Assembly: GCA_947631585.1 (NCBI GenBank)
Contig: CANRLY010000007.1
Location: forward strand, 1 to 21,931
Direction of reading: 5' to 3'
DNA: 21,931 nucleotides
From: an uncultured Clostridia bacterium
Lineage (GTDB): Bacteria; Bacillota; Clostridia; Oscillospirales; Ruminococcaceae
How positions within the stretch are numbered: position 1 is the stretch's first letter; every line of letters begins with the position of its first letter. The position numbers were made by a program, and so were the translations under genes. Below are positions 1 through 7,016 of this stretch, piece by piece. Below the pieces are notes generated by a model. It was not told the DNA's origin, did not search any database, and saw nothing but the letters and a program-made list of their open reading frames with translations.

Positions 1-2
1 GC

Positions 3-341
3 CTTTGCAATGTTTTCTCCCAGCCTGTCTACGAACATCTGCTTGTCCCCGGACTAAAGACCGCCTTTGTCACCGCAGACCCTCTTACCCGTCTGGAAAT
101 GCCGTCTGCAAAGCCGGTAAATATGCTGAGATTTTACAACAAGCAGACTCTTTCGGGCAAAAAGTACCGTCTGCGGCTAAACAGGAACGCCTGCGCCGAC
201 CTGACTCAGGAGGCTTCGGACACCATGCGGGTCTCCCTGAAAACTCACGACCTGCTGGAGCAGATCTACATATCCGCCATGGACTTCTCCGCCTTAGACC
301 GTGCCTTCGAGCGGCTGGCGCAGCAGTTTGAAAGGAGCTGA
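3..341 (+). CDS. C-terminal part of an unidentified protein, 5' end outside window
   Basis: The reading frame is open from the first bases of the window to a TGA at 339-341, so this is the last 112 or so residues of a longer protein. An internal ATG at 99 is probably not the real start, because the frame continues upstream without a stop. The visible part has a segment reading VYEHLLVPGLKTAFVT and ends with a short helical stretch (LLEQIYISAMDFSALDRAFERLAQQF). These remind me of the C-terminal half of clostridial PRK06851-type P-loop ATPases, but no Walker motif is visible in this fragment, so that is only a hint. The superoxide dismutase ribosome site overlaps its end, and the two are probably co-transcribed. 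Confidence 0.6.
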   Translation, partial: LCNVFSQPVYEHLLVPGLKTAFVTADPLTRLEMPSAKPVNMLRFYNKQTLSGKKYRLRLNRNACADLTQEASDTMRVSLKTHDLLEQIYISAMDFSALDRAFERLAQQFERS

Positions 342-346
342 ACCCT

Positions 347-967
347 ATGGAGCAGACCTATCCTTTCCAGCCGCAGAAACTGCCGTTCGGCGTTGACCGG
401 CTTGCTCCGCTGTTGGACCGTCGCACCATTCTGTGCCATTACCAGCTACACTACAAAAAATACATTTCCCAGTTGAACTCCCAGCTCAAAGACCTCCCTC
501 AGCTGCATGATATCCCGCTTGCCAAACTGCTTTCCGACCCATCGGTCATACCGGCAGACTCCCGTGAAGCAGTCATACGCAGCGCAGGCGGCGTTTACAA
601 CCACCAGATCTACTTTGGCTGCATGGGACGCCCCGGCGACCAGCTCCCCCAGCCCAAGCTACGGCTTGCCATCGGAGAAACTTTCGGTTCGTTCGAGGGC
701 TTCAAGCTGAAATTCTTGCAAGCCTGCGGTCAGATGTACGGCTCAGGGTATGTGTGGCTGGCTTCCGACAGCGGCGGAAAACTTCTTATCGCCGTCACCA
801 AAGAGCAGGAATCGCTCCCCCAATACGGTCTGAGACCCGTCCTGTGCTGCGACCTGTGGGAACACGCTTACTACCTGCAATATCTTAACGATCGTGACCT
901 CTACAGCAGGAATTTCTTCCGCCTGATAAACTGGAAAGCCGCCGAAGCAAACTACATGAACGCATAA
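347..967 (+). CDS. sodA: Superoxide dismutase (Mn/Fe family)
   Basis: A 206-residue Fe/Mn superoxide dismutase, which converts superoxide to oxygen and hydrogen peroxide in the cytoplasm. The four metal ligands are visible: His31 in the N-terminal helix (CHYQLHYKKY), His86 in VYNHQIYF, and Asp169 and His173 in DLWEHAYYLQY. Tyr39 is the likely active-site tyrosine. At the metal-discriminating sites it looks Mn-type: a glycine (GGVYNH) where Fe enzymes carry Gln, and a Gln (Gln154 in KEQESLP) in the Mn position. Metal choice is inference. The usual FYW after the second ligand is IYF here. The start is supported by AAGGAG 9 bases upstream. It begins 5 bases after the preceding gene and ends at a strong hairpin. 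Confidence 0.93.
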   Translation: MEQTYPFQPQKLPFGVDRLAPLLDRRTILCHYQLHYKKYISQLNSQLKDLPQLHDIPLAKLLSDPSVIPADSREAVIRSAGGVYNHQIYFGCMGRPGDQLPQPKLRLAIGETFGSFEGFKLKFLQACGQMYGSGYVWLASDSGGKLLIAVTKEQESLPQYGLRPVLCCDLWEHAYYLQYLNDRDLYSRNFFRLINWKAAEANYMNA

Positions 968-968
968 A

Positions 969-997
969 ATATCCCCCGATCAGCAGTCGGGGGATAT
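969..997. terminator. Convergent hairpin between sodA and the flavodiiron gene
   Basis: An 11-bp perfect stem (969-979 with 987-997, core CCCCCGA/TCGGGGG) has a 7-base loop and starts 2 bases after the sodA stop. T-rich sequence follows on the + strand (TTGCTTTAGCTT) and TTTATG follows on the - strand. It probably terminates both converging genes. Confidence 0.75.
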
Positions 998-1006
998 TGC
1001 TTTAGC

Positions 1007-2797
1007 TTAAACTATCGGTTCAAAATCCGCAGCTCCGTGCTTGCATAGCGGACAGACAAAGTCATCGGGGAGTTCGTCACCCTCGTAGATATATCCGCAG
1101 ATCTTGCAGACAAAGCCTTTCTTCCCATCAGTCTGGGGCTTGGGCTTTACGTTCTGGTGGTAGTAGCTGTAAGTCATAGTCTCCGCATCGGATATGACTC
1201 TTGCCTCGGTAATGCTGCAAATGAACATTCCGTGGCTCTCCAGATCCACATACTGCTCAACTTTCAGCGAAACAAAAGCGTTTGTGTAGCGTGAGAGGAA
1301 CACCAGTCCGTTGTCGGAGCGAAGCACCTCGTAGTTTTCAAACTTATCGGAGTTTCTTCCGCTTCTGAAGCCGAAGTTTTCAAACAGGCTGAACGGTGCG
1401 TCCACAGACAGACAGTTGATGTTCATTATGCCGGTCTGCTTGATTATATGGTAAGAATAGTTCTGCTTGTTGATGGTAACGGCTATCCTGTTGGGGGAAT
1501 CAGCCACCTGGGAAACGGTGTTTACGATAAGACCGTTGTCGTTCTTGCCATCGTTGGTGGTGACCACATACAGCCCGTAGCCTATCCGGAAGAGAGCGTT
1601 CATGTCGTGCTTGTTGGCGGTCTCGCCGTGCTGGGCGATGTAGTCCATGCAAAGTTCCTGAGCCAGCTGCTCCAGCTGCTCAGAGCTTTCGCTGTCAAGG
1701 TTAGACTTGATATGAACGGTGGTGTTTGTAAAATTCAGGTTCTTGCAGCCCTCCAACATTCCTTTCATCGTCTTTGCAGCCATGGGAGCCCAGCTTCCGT
1801 TCTCAATAAGAGCTACCGTCCTGTTGCGGAAGTTTCTTTCTGTCAGTTCCTCTATAAATTCCCTCATGAACGGGAACACACCGGCGTTGTAGGTAGTTGT
1901 GGCAAGCACCAGTTTGCCGTATCTGAAGGCGTCCTCCACGGCTTCCGGCATATCGCACCTTGCCAGATCGTTCACCACGACTTTGGGGCAGCCCTTTTCT
2001 TTAAGCTTTTCAGCAAGCAGTTCCACCGCCTTTTTAGTGTGACCGTACACCGACGTATAAGCTATCATTATTCCGTCGCTTTCTATCTCGTAGGAGGACC
2101 AGGTGTTGTAAAGCCCGATGTAGTAGCCAAGGTCCTCGGTAAGTATCGGTCCGTGGAGAGGGCAGATAATGGAGATATCCAGTCCGGCTGCTTTTTTCAG
2201 CAGAGCCTGCACCTGTGCGCCGTATTTTCCCACTATGCCGAAATAATATCTTCTCGCCTCGCAAGCCCAGTCCTCGTCGGCGTCCAGAGCGCCGAATTTT
2301 CCAAAGCCGTCCGCTGAGAAAAGCACCTTGTCGCAGCTGTCGTAGGTAACTATTACTTCCGGCCAATGCACCATAGGAGCGGTCACAAAAGTGAGTGTAT
2401 GTTTTCCCAGAGAAAGGGTATCCCCCTCTCCCACAACTATCTGTCTGTCCGCATAATCCGTGCCGAAGAAGTTCTTCATCATATCAAAAGCCTTCTTTGA
2501 AGCAACGATCTTAGTGGTCTTATAAAGACTCATAAAGTTGTCGATGTTTGCGGAATGATCCGGCTCCATATGCTGGATAATAAGGTAGTCGGGAGCTTTG
2601 TCGCCCAGTTCTACCCTGATGTTGTCCAGCCACTGGTGGGTAAACCTTGCGTCCACCGTATCCATAACGGCAGTTTTCTGGTCGCAGATAACGTAGGAAT
2701 TGTAAGCCATTCCGTTTTCCACAACATACTGCCCCTCGAACAGGTCTATGTCGTGGTCGTTGACCCCCACATATCTGATATCGTCTGTAATTTTCAT
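1007..2797 (-). CDS. Flavodiiron protein fused to flavin reductase and rubredoxin domains
   Basis: A 596-residue multidomain flavodiiron (A-type flavo-) protein that reduces oxygen and/or NO in the cytoplasm of anaerobes. Residues 1-240 are the metallo-beta-lactamase-like diiron domain with ligands His76, Glu78 and Asp80 (HMEPDH), His144, Asp163 and His215. Residues 242-390 are an FMN flavodoxin domain (phosphate loop TSVYGHT). Residues 400-545 match a flavin-reductase FMN-binding domain. Residues 560-596 form a rubredoxin with Cys564, Cys567, Cys582 and Cys585 in two CxxC pairs. The fusion could carry electrons from a reduced nicotinamide to the diiron site within one chain. A GAGG lies 10 bases before the ATG. 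No clear promoter is visible in the 60 bases upstream, so partial readthrough from the Fe-S pair is possible. Confidence 0.92.
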   Translation of the reverse strand: MKITDDIRYVGVNDHDIDLFEGQYVVENGMAYNSYVICDQKTAVMDTVDARFTHQWLDNIRVELGDKAPDYLIIQHMEPDHSANIDNFMSLYKTTKIVASKKAFDMMKNFFGTDYADRQIVVGEGDTLSLGKHTLTFVTAPMVHWPEVIVTYDSCDKVLFSADGFGKFGALDADEDWACEARRYYFGIVGKYGAQVQALLKKAAGLDISIICPLHGPILTEDLGYYIGLYNTWSSYEIESDGIMIAYTSVYGHTKKAVELLAEKLKEKGCPKVVVNDLARCDMPEAVEDAFRYGKLVLATTTYNAGVFPFMREFIEELTERNFRNRTVALIENGSWAPMAAKTMKGMLEGCKNLNFTNTTVHIKSNLDSESSEQLEQLAQELCMDYIAQHGETANKHDMNALFRIGYGLYVVTTNDGKNDNGLIVNTVSQVADSPNRIAVTINKQNYSYHIIKQTGIMNINCLSVDAPFSLFENFGFRSGRNSDKFENYEVLRSDNGLVFLSRYTNAFVSLKVEQYVDLESHGMFICSITEARVISDAETMTYSYYHQNVKPKPQTDGKKGFVCKICGYIYEGDELPDDFVCPLCKHGAADFEPIV

Positions 2798-2858
2798 AAT
2801 TATCGCCTCATATCCTTTTATTTCAAAAAGCAGGTGTTCCCTGTCTCATTGAAAAGCT

Positions 2859-2892
2859 CACCCCGATTTCATCAAAACGTGAAGCCGGGGTG
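2859..2892 (-). terminator. Rho-independent terminator after the GGGtGRT gene
   Basis: The stem pairs 2859-2865 (CACCCCG) with 2886-2892 (CGGGGTG), continues across a one-base bulge to 2867-2871/2880-2884, and closes an 8-base loop. On the - strand the hairpin is followed by AGCTTTTC. It lies about 30 bases past the stop of the GGGtGRT gene. Confidence 0.75.
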
Positions 2893-2924
2893 TAGTTTTA
2901 TCAAGACCGGAATATCCGATCTGT

Positions 2925-3923
2925 TTACTTCATAGCCTCTTCAACGGCAACAGCGCAGGCAACGGTAGCGCCAACCATCGGGTTGTTGCCCATTCCGATA
3001 AGACCCATCATCTCAACGTGAGCCGGCACTGAAGAAGATCCTGCAAACTGAGCGTCAGAGTGCATTCTTCCCATAGTATCGGTCATTCCGTAGGAAGCAG
3101 GGCCTGCCGCCATGTTGTCCGGGTGGAGAGTTCTTCCTGTTCCTCCGCCGGAAGCAACTGAGAAGTATTTCTTGCCCTTTTCAACACATTCTTTCTTGTA
3201 AGTTCCCGCTACAGGGTGCTGGAATCTGGTGGGGTTGGTGGAGTTTCCTGTAATAGAAACGTCAACGCCTTCTTTCCACATTATAGCAACGCCCTCGGTA
3301 ACATCGTTTGCGCCGTAGCAGTTTACTTTAGCACGCAGTCCGTCGGAGTAAGCCTTTCTGAAAACTTCCTTTACTTCTCCGGTGTAGTAATCCATCTCAG
3401 TCTCAACATATGTAAAGCCGTTTATTCTTGCGATGATCTGAGCCGCATCTTTTCCAAGACCGTTAAGTATAACTCTGAGAGGAGTCTTGCGGACTTTGTT
3501 TGCCTTTTCAGCAATTCCGATCGCACCTTCAGCGGCTGCGAAAGATTCATGTCCTGCCAGGAATGCAAAGCACTCTGTTTCTTCTTCAAGCAGCATCTTG
3601 CCCAGATTTCCGTGTCCAAGACCAACTTTTCTCTGGTCTGCAACAGAACCCGGTATACAGAATGCCTGAAGTCCTTCTCCAATAGCCGCAGCAGCGTCAG
3701 CCGCTCTTGTGCAGCCTTTCTTTATTGCGATAGCGCAGCCTACTGTATAAGCCCACTTTGCGTTTTCAAAGCATATAGGCTGGATACCCTGAACTATGGT
3801 ATAGGGGTCGAAGCCCTTTTCCTTGCAGATGTCAGCGCACTCCTCGATGGACTTGATTCCATACTGTTCAAGAACGGCAAGTATCTGCTTTTCACGTCTC
3901 TCATAAGATTCAAATAAAGCCAT
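2925..3923 (-). CDS. GGGtGRT protein
   Basis: A 332-residue member of the GGGtGRT family, named for the motif seen here at residues 259-265 (GGGTGRT). The surrounding C-terminal third is glycine-rich and strongly patterned (PASYGMTDTMGRMHSDAQFAG, then MGLIGMGNNPMVGAT). The protein is cysteine-rich (Cys29, 33, 51, 63, 71, 89, 118, 202, 246, 323) with no membrane segment. Its biochemical function is unknown to me. The family commonly sits beside a NifU-like scaffold, as here: the scaffold stop TAA runs directly into this gene's AAGGAGG, and the ATG follows 14 bases after the upstream stop, so the two are translationally coupled. A role in Fe-S or metal handling is inference from that pairing. 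Confidence 0.9.
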   Translation of the reverse strand: MALFESYERREKQILAVLEQYGIKSIEECADICKEKGFDPYTIVQGIQPICFENAKWAYTVGCAIAIKKGCTRAADAAAAIGEGLQAFCIPGSVADQRKVGLGHGNLGKMLLEEETECFAFLAGHESFAAAEGAIGIAEKANKVRKTPLRVILNGLGKDAAQIIARINGFTYVETEMDYYTGEVKEVFRKAYSDGLRAKVNCYGANDVTEGVAIMWKEGVDVSITGNSTNPTRFQHPVAGTYKKECVEKGKKYFSVASGGGTGRTLHPDNMAAGPASYGMTDTMGRMHSDAQFAGSSSVPAHVEMMGLIGMGNNPMVGATVACAVAVEEAMK

Positions 3924-3937
3924 TGCTCATATCCTCC

Positions 3938-4630
3938 TTATTCTTTTCTGGGGTCAACGATCTTGACTGCATCAGCAACTCTGCCGTACTGACCCTTAGC
4001 CTTTTCAAACGCTGTGTTAGCGTCGTCGCCGGCTTTGATGAAGTCCATCATTTTTCCGAAATTAACATACTGATATCCGATTATCTCGCTGTCCTCGTTA
4101 AGGGCGATACCGGTAACATAGCCGTCGGTCATTTCCAGATATCTCGGACCTTTAGCAAGAGTTCCGTACATAGTACCAACCTGAGAACGCAGACCTTTGC
4201 CCAGGTCCTCAAGTCCTGCGCCTACTACCAGTCCGTCCTCTGAGAAAGCGCTCTGTGAACGTCCGTAAACGATCTGGAGGAAAAGTTCTCTCATAGCGGT
4301 ATTGATAGCGTCGCACACCAGGTCGGTATTAAGGGCTTCAAGTATAGTTCTACCCGGAAGTATCTCAGCCGCCATAGCAGCGGAGTGGGTCATACCGGAG
4401 CAGCCGATAGTTTCCACCAGACATTCCTGGATAACGCCCTCTTTAACGTTAAGGGTGAGCTTGCAGGTACCCTGCTGAGGCGCACACCAGCCGATACCGT
4501 GGGTAAAGCCGGAAATATCCTTGATCTCCTTTGCCTTGACCCACTTTGCTTCTTCCGGAATGGGAGCTGCGCCGTGAGCAACGCCCTGAGCCACAGGGCA
4601 CATTGTTTCAACTTCATGCGAATAGATCAT
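3938..4630 (-). CDS. NifU/IscU-like Fe-S assembly scaffold, partner of GGGtGRT protein
   Basis: A 230-residue protein whose first 130 residues follow the IscU/NifU N-terminal fold, the platform on which Fe-S clusters are built. Cys49 lies in WCAPQQG, the position of the IscU APxCGD cysteine. Cys77 lies in IGCSGM, matching the GCGS cysteine. The usual third cysteine (HCS in IscU) falls in IVYGRSQSAFS, where there is none. Cys106 (DLVCDAI) is nearby but not in the same place. About 90 residues past the scaffold fold are extra compared with IscU. The start is supported by AGAGGAG 9 bases upstream. It is first gene of a two-gene operon behind a strong promoter. Confidence 0.85.
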   Translation of the reverse strand: MIYSHEVETMCPVAQGVAHGAAPIPEEAKWVKAKEIKDISGFTHGIGWCAPQQGTCKLTLNVKEGVIQECLVETIGCSGMTHSAAMAAEILPGRTILEALNTDLVCDAINTAMRELFLQIVYGRSQSAFSEDGLVVGAGLEDLGKGLRSQVGTMYGTLAKGPRYLEMTDGYVTGIALNEDSEIIGYQYVNFGKMMDFIKAGDDANTAFEKAKGQYGRVADAVKIVDPRKE

Positions 4631-4703
4631 TCAAAATACTCCTCTCAAAGTAATTTTTTTATAATGAACAGTCCGCTTTCAGCAGTCTGTTCTCACACAA
4701 ATA

Positions 4704-4732
4704 ATTATATAACATCTTTCATCATTTTGCAA
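4704..4732 (-). promoter_or_regulatory. Sigma-A promoter of the scaffold/GGGtGRT operon
   Basis: On the - strand TTGCAA (4727-4732), 17 bases, then a perfect TATAAT (4704-4709). Transcription would start near 4697, leaving a leader of about 70 bases before the ATG at 4630. Confidence 0.8.
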
Positions 4733-4769
4733 GCAGTTTTTTAAACAAACATTATTTGCTCACAAAAAA

Positions 4770-4798
4770 TTCCGTCCAAAGTAAAACTCCGGACGGAA
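4770..4798 (-). terminator. Rho-independent terminator of the adaptor/membrane-protein operon
   Basis: TTCCGTCC (4770-4777) pairs with GGACGGAA (4791-4798). On the - strand the stem is followed by TTTTTTG. It starts 6 bases beyond the stop codon of the membrane protein. Confidence 0.88.
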
Positions 4799-4803
4799 AT
4801 TAT

Positions 4804-5631
4804 TTAATCAAGCCCAAGAAATTCAAAATAATCCTTTTCAGGCAGCTGCACGAAAGACTCCCTGTAGTCATCGCTGTCCGGCAGTTTATACTGCACGGTA
4901 GTGTTGTCTTTCCACTTTATCTCAGGTATTTCTCCTCTTCCCTCGAACCTGTAAACTATACGTCTTATTCCCTTTTGTTTCAAAGTGAAGAACTTCATCA
5001 CTTTATCCTGACCGTAAGGCTCGACAATAAGTTTAAGTTCGCCTCTGTTGTTATCCTGAACGTCATAGAGGAAGAACCTGAGTTTTCCGTCCGGCGAAAC
5101 AGCGTTGCTGGCTTTCACCTGTTCCAGTACCGCAGTCATATCGTAAAGCTGGTACACCTCGCTGTCCGGGCTGAGGGAATCGTCCAGGCGTGTTTCCACC
5201 GCCGTATTAAAGTTTGAAAAGACATACAGTGCAACTATTCCCAGAACGTACATCAGCAGGTAGATAGTTCCGAAAATTACTTTAAGCGTTTCGTTTGAAT
5301 CGCACACGAAGAATATAGTCAGCGACACAAGAAACGGCGGTATTATCAGTATCCAGTTGCCCATATTGAAGATAATGAGGGTAAAGACCAGCGGCAGCAG
5401 GATAAAAGCGGTTATCCTTGTGAGGATCTCTTTTCTTGTGAATATCATCAGCACCAGAAATATCAAGCTTGCCATAAAGTAGACTGTAAAGAACAGTCCC
5501 CTGCTCTGGGGGTGTATCTCCAGGTCGTACAGGAAAGTAGAGTACGACAGCAGCACAAGCACGACCACATATATCAGGTCGAATGCCGAGATAAGTTTCT
5601 TCACCCACGGGTTTGCAAAAATACCGTTCAA
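4804..5631 (-). CDS. Five-helix membrane protein with extracytoplasmic C-terminal domain
   Basis: A 275-residue protein I do not recognise. Five hydrophobic segments (about 13-34, 46-64, 71-88, 91-110, 119-137) are followed by a soluble domain of about 135 residues. That domain is rich in beta-type sequence (GKLRFFLYDVQDNNRGELKLIVEPYG) and ends in KDYFEFLGLD. With five spans the two ends lie on opposite sides of the membrane. The start codon is TTG at 5629-5631, chosen because AGGAGG lies 8 bases upstream and no ATG fits. It follows the membrane-fusion lipoprotein gene after 181 bases that hold a large folded element. The two may act together, but no transport domain is visible. Confidence 0.75.
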   Translation of the reverse strand: MNGIFANPWVKKLISAFDLIYVVVLVLLSYSTFLYDLEIHPQSRGLFFTVYFMASLIFLVLMIFTRKEILTRITAFILLPLVFTLIIFNMGNWILIIPPFLVSLTIFFVCDSNETLKVIFGTIYLLMYVLGIVALYVFSNFNTAVETRLDDSLSPDSEVYQLYDMTAVLEQVKASNAVSPDGKLRFFLYDVQDNNRGELKLIVEPYGQDKVMKFFTLKQKGIRRIVYRFEGRGEIPEIKWKDNTTVQYKLPDSDDYRESFVQLPEKDYFEFLGLD

Positions 5632-5639
5632 AACCGTGT

Positions 5640-5645
5640 CCTCCT
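5640..5645 (-). promoter_or_regulatory. Ribosome binding site fixing a TTG start
   Basis: AGGAGG on the - strand lies 8 bases from the TTG at 5631. It is the only good ribosome site near the beginning of this frame. Confidence 0.8.
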
Positions 5646-5705
5646 AACTTTTTGTTTTCTTTTCTCTGTTAAGTCCTGGGATCTTTCCCTTACAGCGCCT
5701 TTGCA

Positions 5706-5811
5706 GCTTCCGCCGGCGCAGCGGAGCTTTCAGCTCCTGACAGACCCGCAAGCGGGTCTGTCGCCCCGACTGCCGCCAGAGGCGGCAGTCGGGGTCTGCG
5801 CCGGTGGGAGC
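5706..5811. other. 106-base four-way-junction (cloverleaf-like) structured element
   Basis: An outer 16-bp stem pairs 5706-5721 with 5796-5811. It encloses three perfect hairpins: 5723-5728/5732-5737 (6 bp, 3-base loop), 5739-5749/5752-5762 (11 bp, 2-base loop) and 5764-5777/5781-5794 (14 bp, 3-base loop). Only four junction bases stay unpaired (5722, 5738, 5763, 5795). The two non-Watson-Crick pairs of the outer stem (T5709-G5808, G5712-T5805) are G-U wobbles if the + strand is transcribed, but A-C mismatches in - strand RNA. The element is much more GC-rich than its surroundings. It begins one base past the adaptor stop codon, and no T-run follows, so it does not look like a terminator. It may be a mobile palindromic repeat or a structured RNA; I cannot match it to a named family. 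Confidence 0.8.
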
Positions 5812-5812
5812 G

Positions 5813-6820
5813 TCAGCTTACAACTATGGCGTCTCCGCCGTTTACGCCGCTGAGTATCTCCGTCTTGCCGGAAAGTTCGTTTTCTATGCCAAGCTCCACA
5901 TCTGTCTCTACCCTGATGCCGTCCACCAGAGTGTAAACAAACGTCCTGTCTCCTACATGAACTATGGAATCAGTTGGCACAAGCACGGCGTTGTCTTTCT
6001 CGTATACCCTTATCCTGATGACTATTCCGCCCAGATCCATTATCTCCGGCGAACCTTCGTCCAGATCTACTACATATTTGCAGGTGAGGTATTCTCCGCT
6101 GCCGCTGTAAATTATATCCGAGATGGTGCCGTTGGCAATGGTGTTGCCCTGACTCACTTCCACCCTCGTGCCGAAATAAACGTTTTCCAGAGAGTTCCCA
6201 AAAACAGTTCCGCATAATTTGTTGCGGCTGTAATCGTTTATGAATCCAAAGCTCTGACCGGCATGGACTTCCGGGTCTTGCTTGTAGGTCTCTATGTCGT
6301 CAGACATGATAACGACCCCGTCAAACGGAGCTTTTATGCTGTACTTCGCCTTTTCGGTTTCCAACTGCTCCATCTTGTTTTCCTCGATGTCGCAGCTTAT
6401 CTGGGCAAACTCCACCTCCGTGTCGGACGCTCCGCTGCTCTTGACGCTTTCAAGCGTCTGCTTTGCCGAATCCACCCTGAGCTGCTGGGTCTCTATCTCC
6501 TGGTCTATCTCGTCGGTGCGAAGCTGTATCAGCACGTCCCCTTCTTTGACTTCGCTCTGGGGATCGAAAACCACCTTGTCCACCAGCCCGTCTACTTCAA
6601 AAGACAAAAGCTGAGAATAAGGATAATCAAAGTTTCCGTCCATCACATAAGCGTCCGAAATGCTCCCCACTTCGGCGGTGACTGTGTTGTATGTTTCCTC
6701 TTTGGTCTCAAGTATCAGTATAGACGCATCTTCCTGAGACTTATCCTTGTTTGCGCAGCCGCAGCTCACCGCTGCCAAAGCCGCTGAAAGAACTAAACAA
6801 ACCGCTTTCTTCATAACCAT
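5813..6820 (-). CDS. Lipoprotein membrane-fusion (HlyD/RND-type) adaptor
   Basis: A 335-residue periplasmic-adaptor-like protein. In Gram-positives such lipoproteins usually serve ABC exporters of the MacB type. The N-terminus is a lipoprotein signal (MVMKKAVCLVLSAALAAVSCGC), with Cys20 or Cys22 as the likely lipidated residue. A barrel-sandwich half-motif follows (GLVDKVVFDPQSEVKEGDVLIQL), then a coiled coil of about 60 residues (EIDQEIETQQLRVDSAKQTLES onward), the second half-motif KAPFDGVVIMSDD, and a beta-barrel C-terminus ending GVNGGDAIVVS. I chose ATG 6818-6820 because GGAGG lies 5 bases upstream; ATG 6812-6814 is the alternative. Longer starts run into the promoter. No ABC partner is in the window; the next gene is a five-helix membrane protein. 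Confidence 0.82.
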   Translation of the reverse strand: MVMKKAVCLVLSAALAAVSCGCANKDKSQEDASILILETKEETYNTVTAEVGSISDAYVMDGNFDYPYSQLLSFEVDGLVDKVVFDPQSEVKEGDVLIQLRTDEIDQEIETQQLRVDSAKQTLESVKSSGASDTEVEFAQISCDIEENKMEQLETEKAKYSIKAPFDGVVIMSDDIETYKQDPEVHAGQSFGFINDYSRNKLCGTVFGNSLENVYFGTRVEVSQGNTIANGTISDIIYSGSGEYLTCKYVVDLDEGSPEIMDLGGIVIRIRVYEKDNAVLVPTDSIVHVGDRTFVYTLVDGIRVETDVELGIENELSGKTEILSGVNGGDAIVVS

Positions 6821-6867
6821 ACCGCCCTCCGGGATAGTCCTGTCGCTTACCTTTATACTTAGTTTTA

Positions 6868-6896
6868 ATTTTATCACTGTTTTGCAAAATTTACAA
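6868..6896 (-). promoter_or_regulatory. Promoter of the adaptor gene
   Basis: On the - strand TTGTAA (6891-6896), 17 bases, then TAAAAT (6868-6873). Its position rules out a protein start upstream of 6868 and supports the 6820 start. A second, weaker candidate lies farther upstream around 6919-6947 (TTGCCG, 17 bases, TACAAT). Confidence 0.6.
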
Positions 6897-6971
6897 CTTT
6901 ATTTTTGACCTGCCGCCATTATTGTATACCTTGCCAAAAATATCGGCAAAAGTTTATACATTCTGCACAAA

Positions 6972-6996
6972 GGTATTCGTTTCGCCAAATAATACC
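6972..6996 (-). terminator. Possible weak terminator after hemW
   Basis: GGTATT (6972-6977) pairs with AATACC (6991-6996), with a possible inner TTT/AAA pairing. It is about 20 bases past the hemW stop. The - strand tail (CTTTGTGC) is only mildly T-rich, so the call is weak. Confidence 0.35.
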
Positions 6997-7016
6997 TGCC
7001 TGCAAAATGTAAATTT

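Noticed and set aside
1448..2317. A long + strand open frame (289 codons) inside the flavodiiron gene
   Set aside because: It is antisense to a gene with intact metal-binding motifs, has no family features, and arises from the codon bias of the real gene.
5706..5811. The four-way junction as a rho-independent terminator or a tRNA
   Set aside because: No T-run follows on either strand, and there are no tRNA-conserved bases, anticodon loop or CCA-type end. The arms are far too long.
6821..6877. Longer adaptor start at ATG 6875-6877
   Set aside because: It overlaps the promoter region and would place 19 residues before a clear lipoprotein signal. GGAGG points to 6820.
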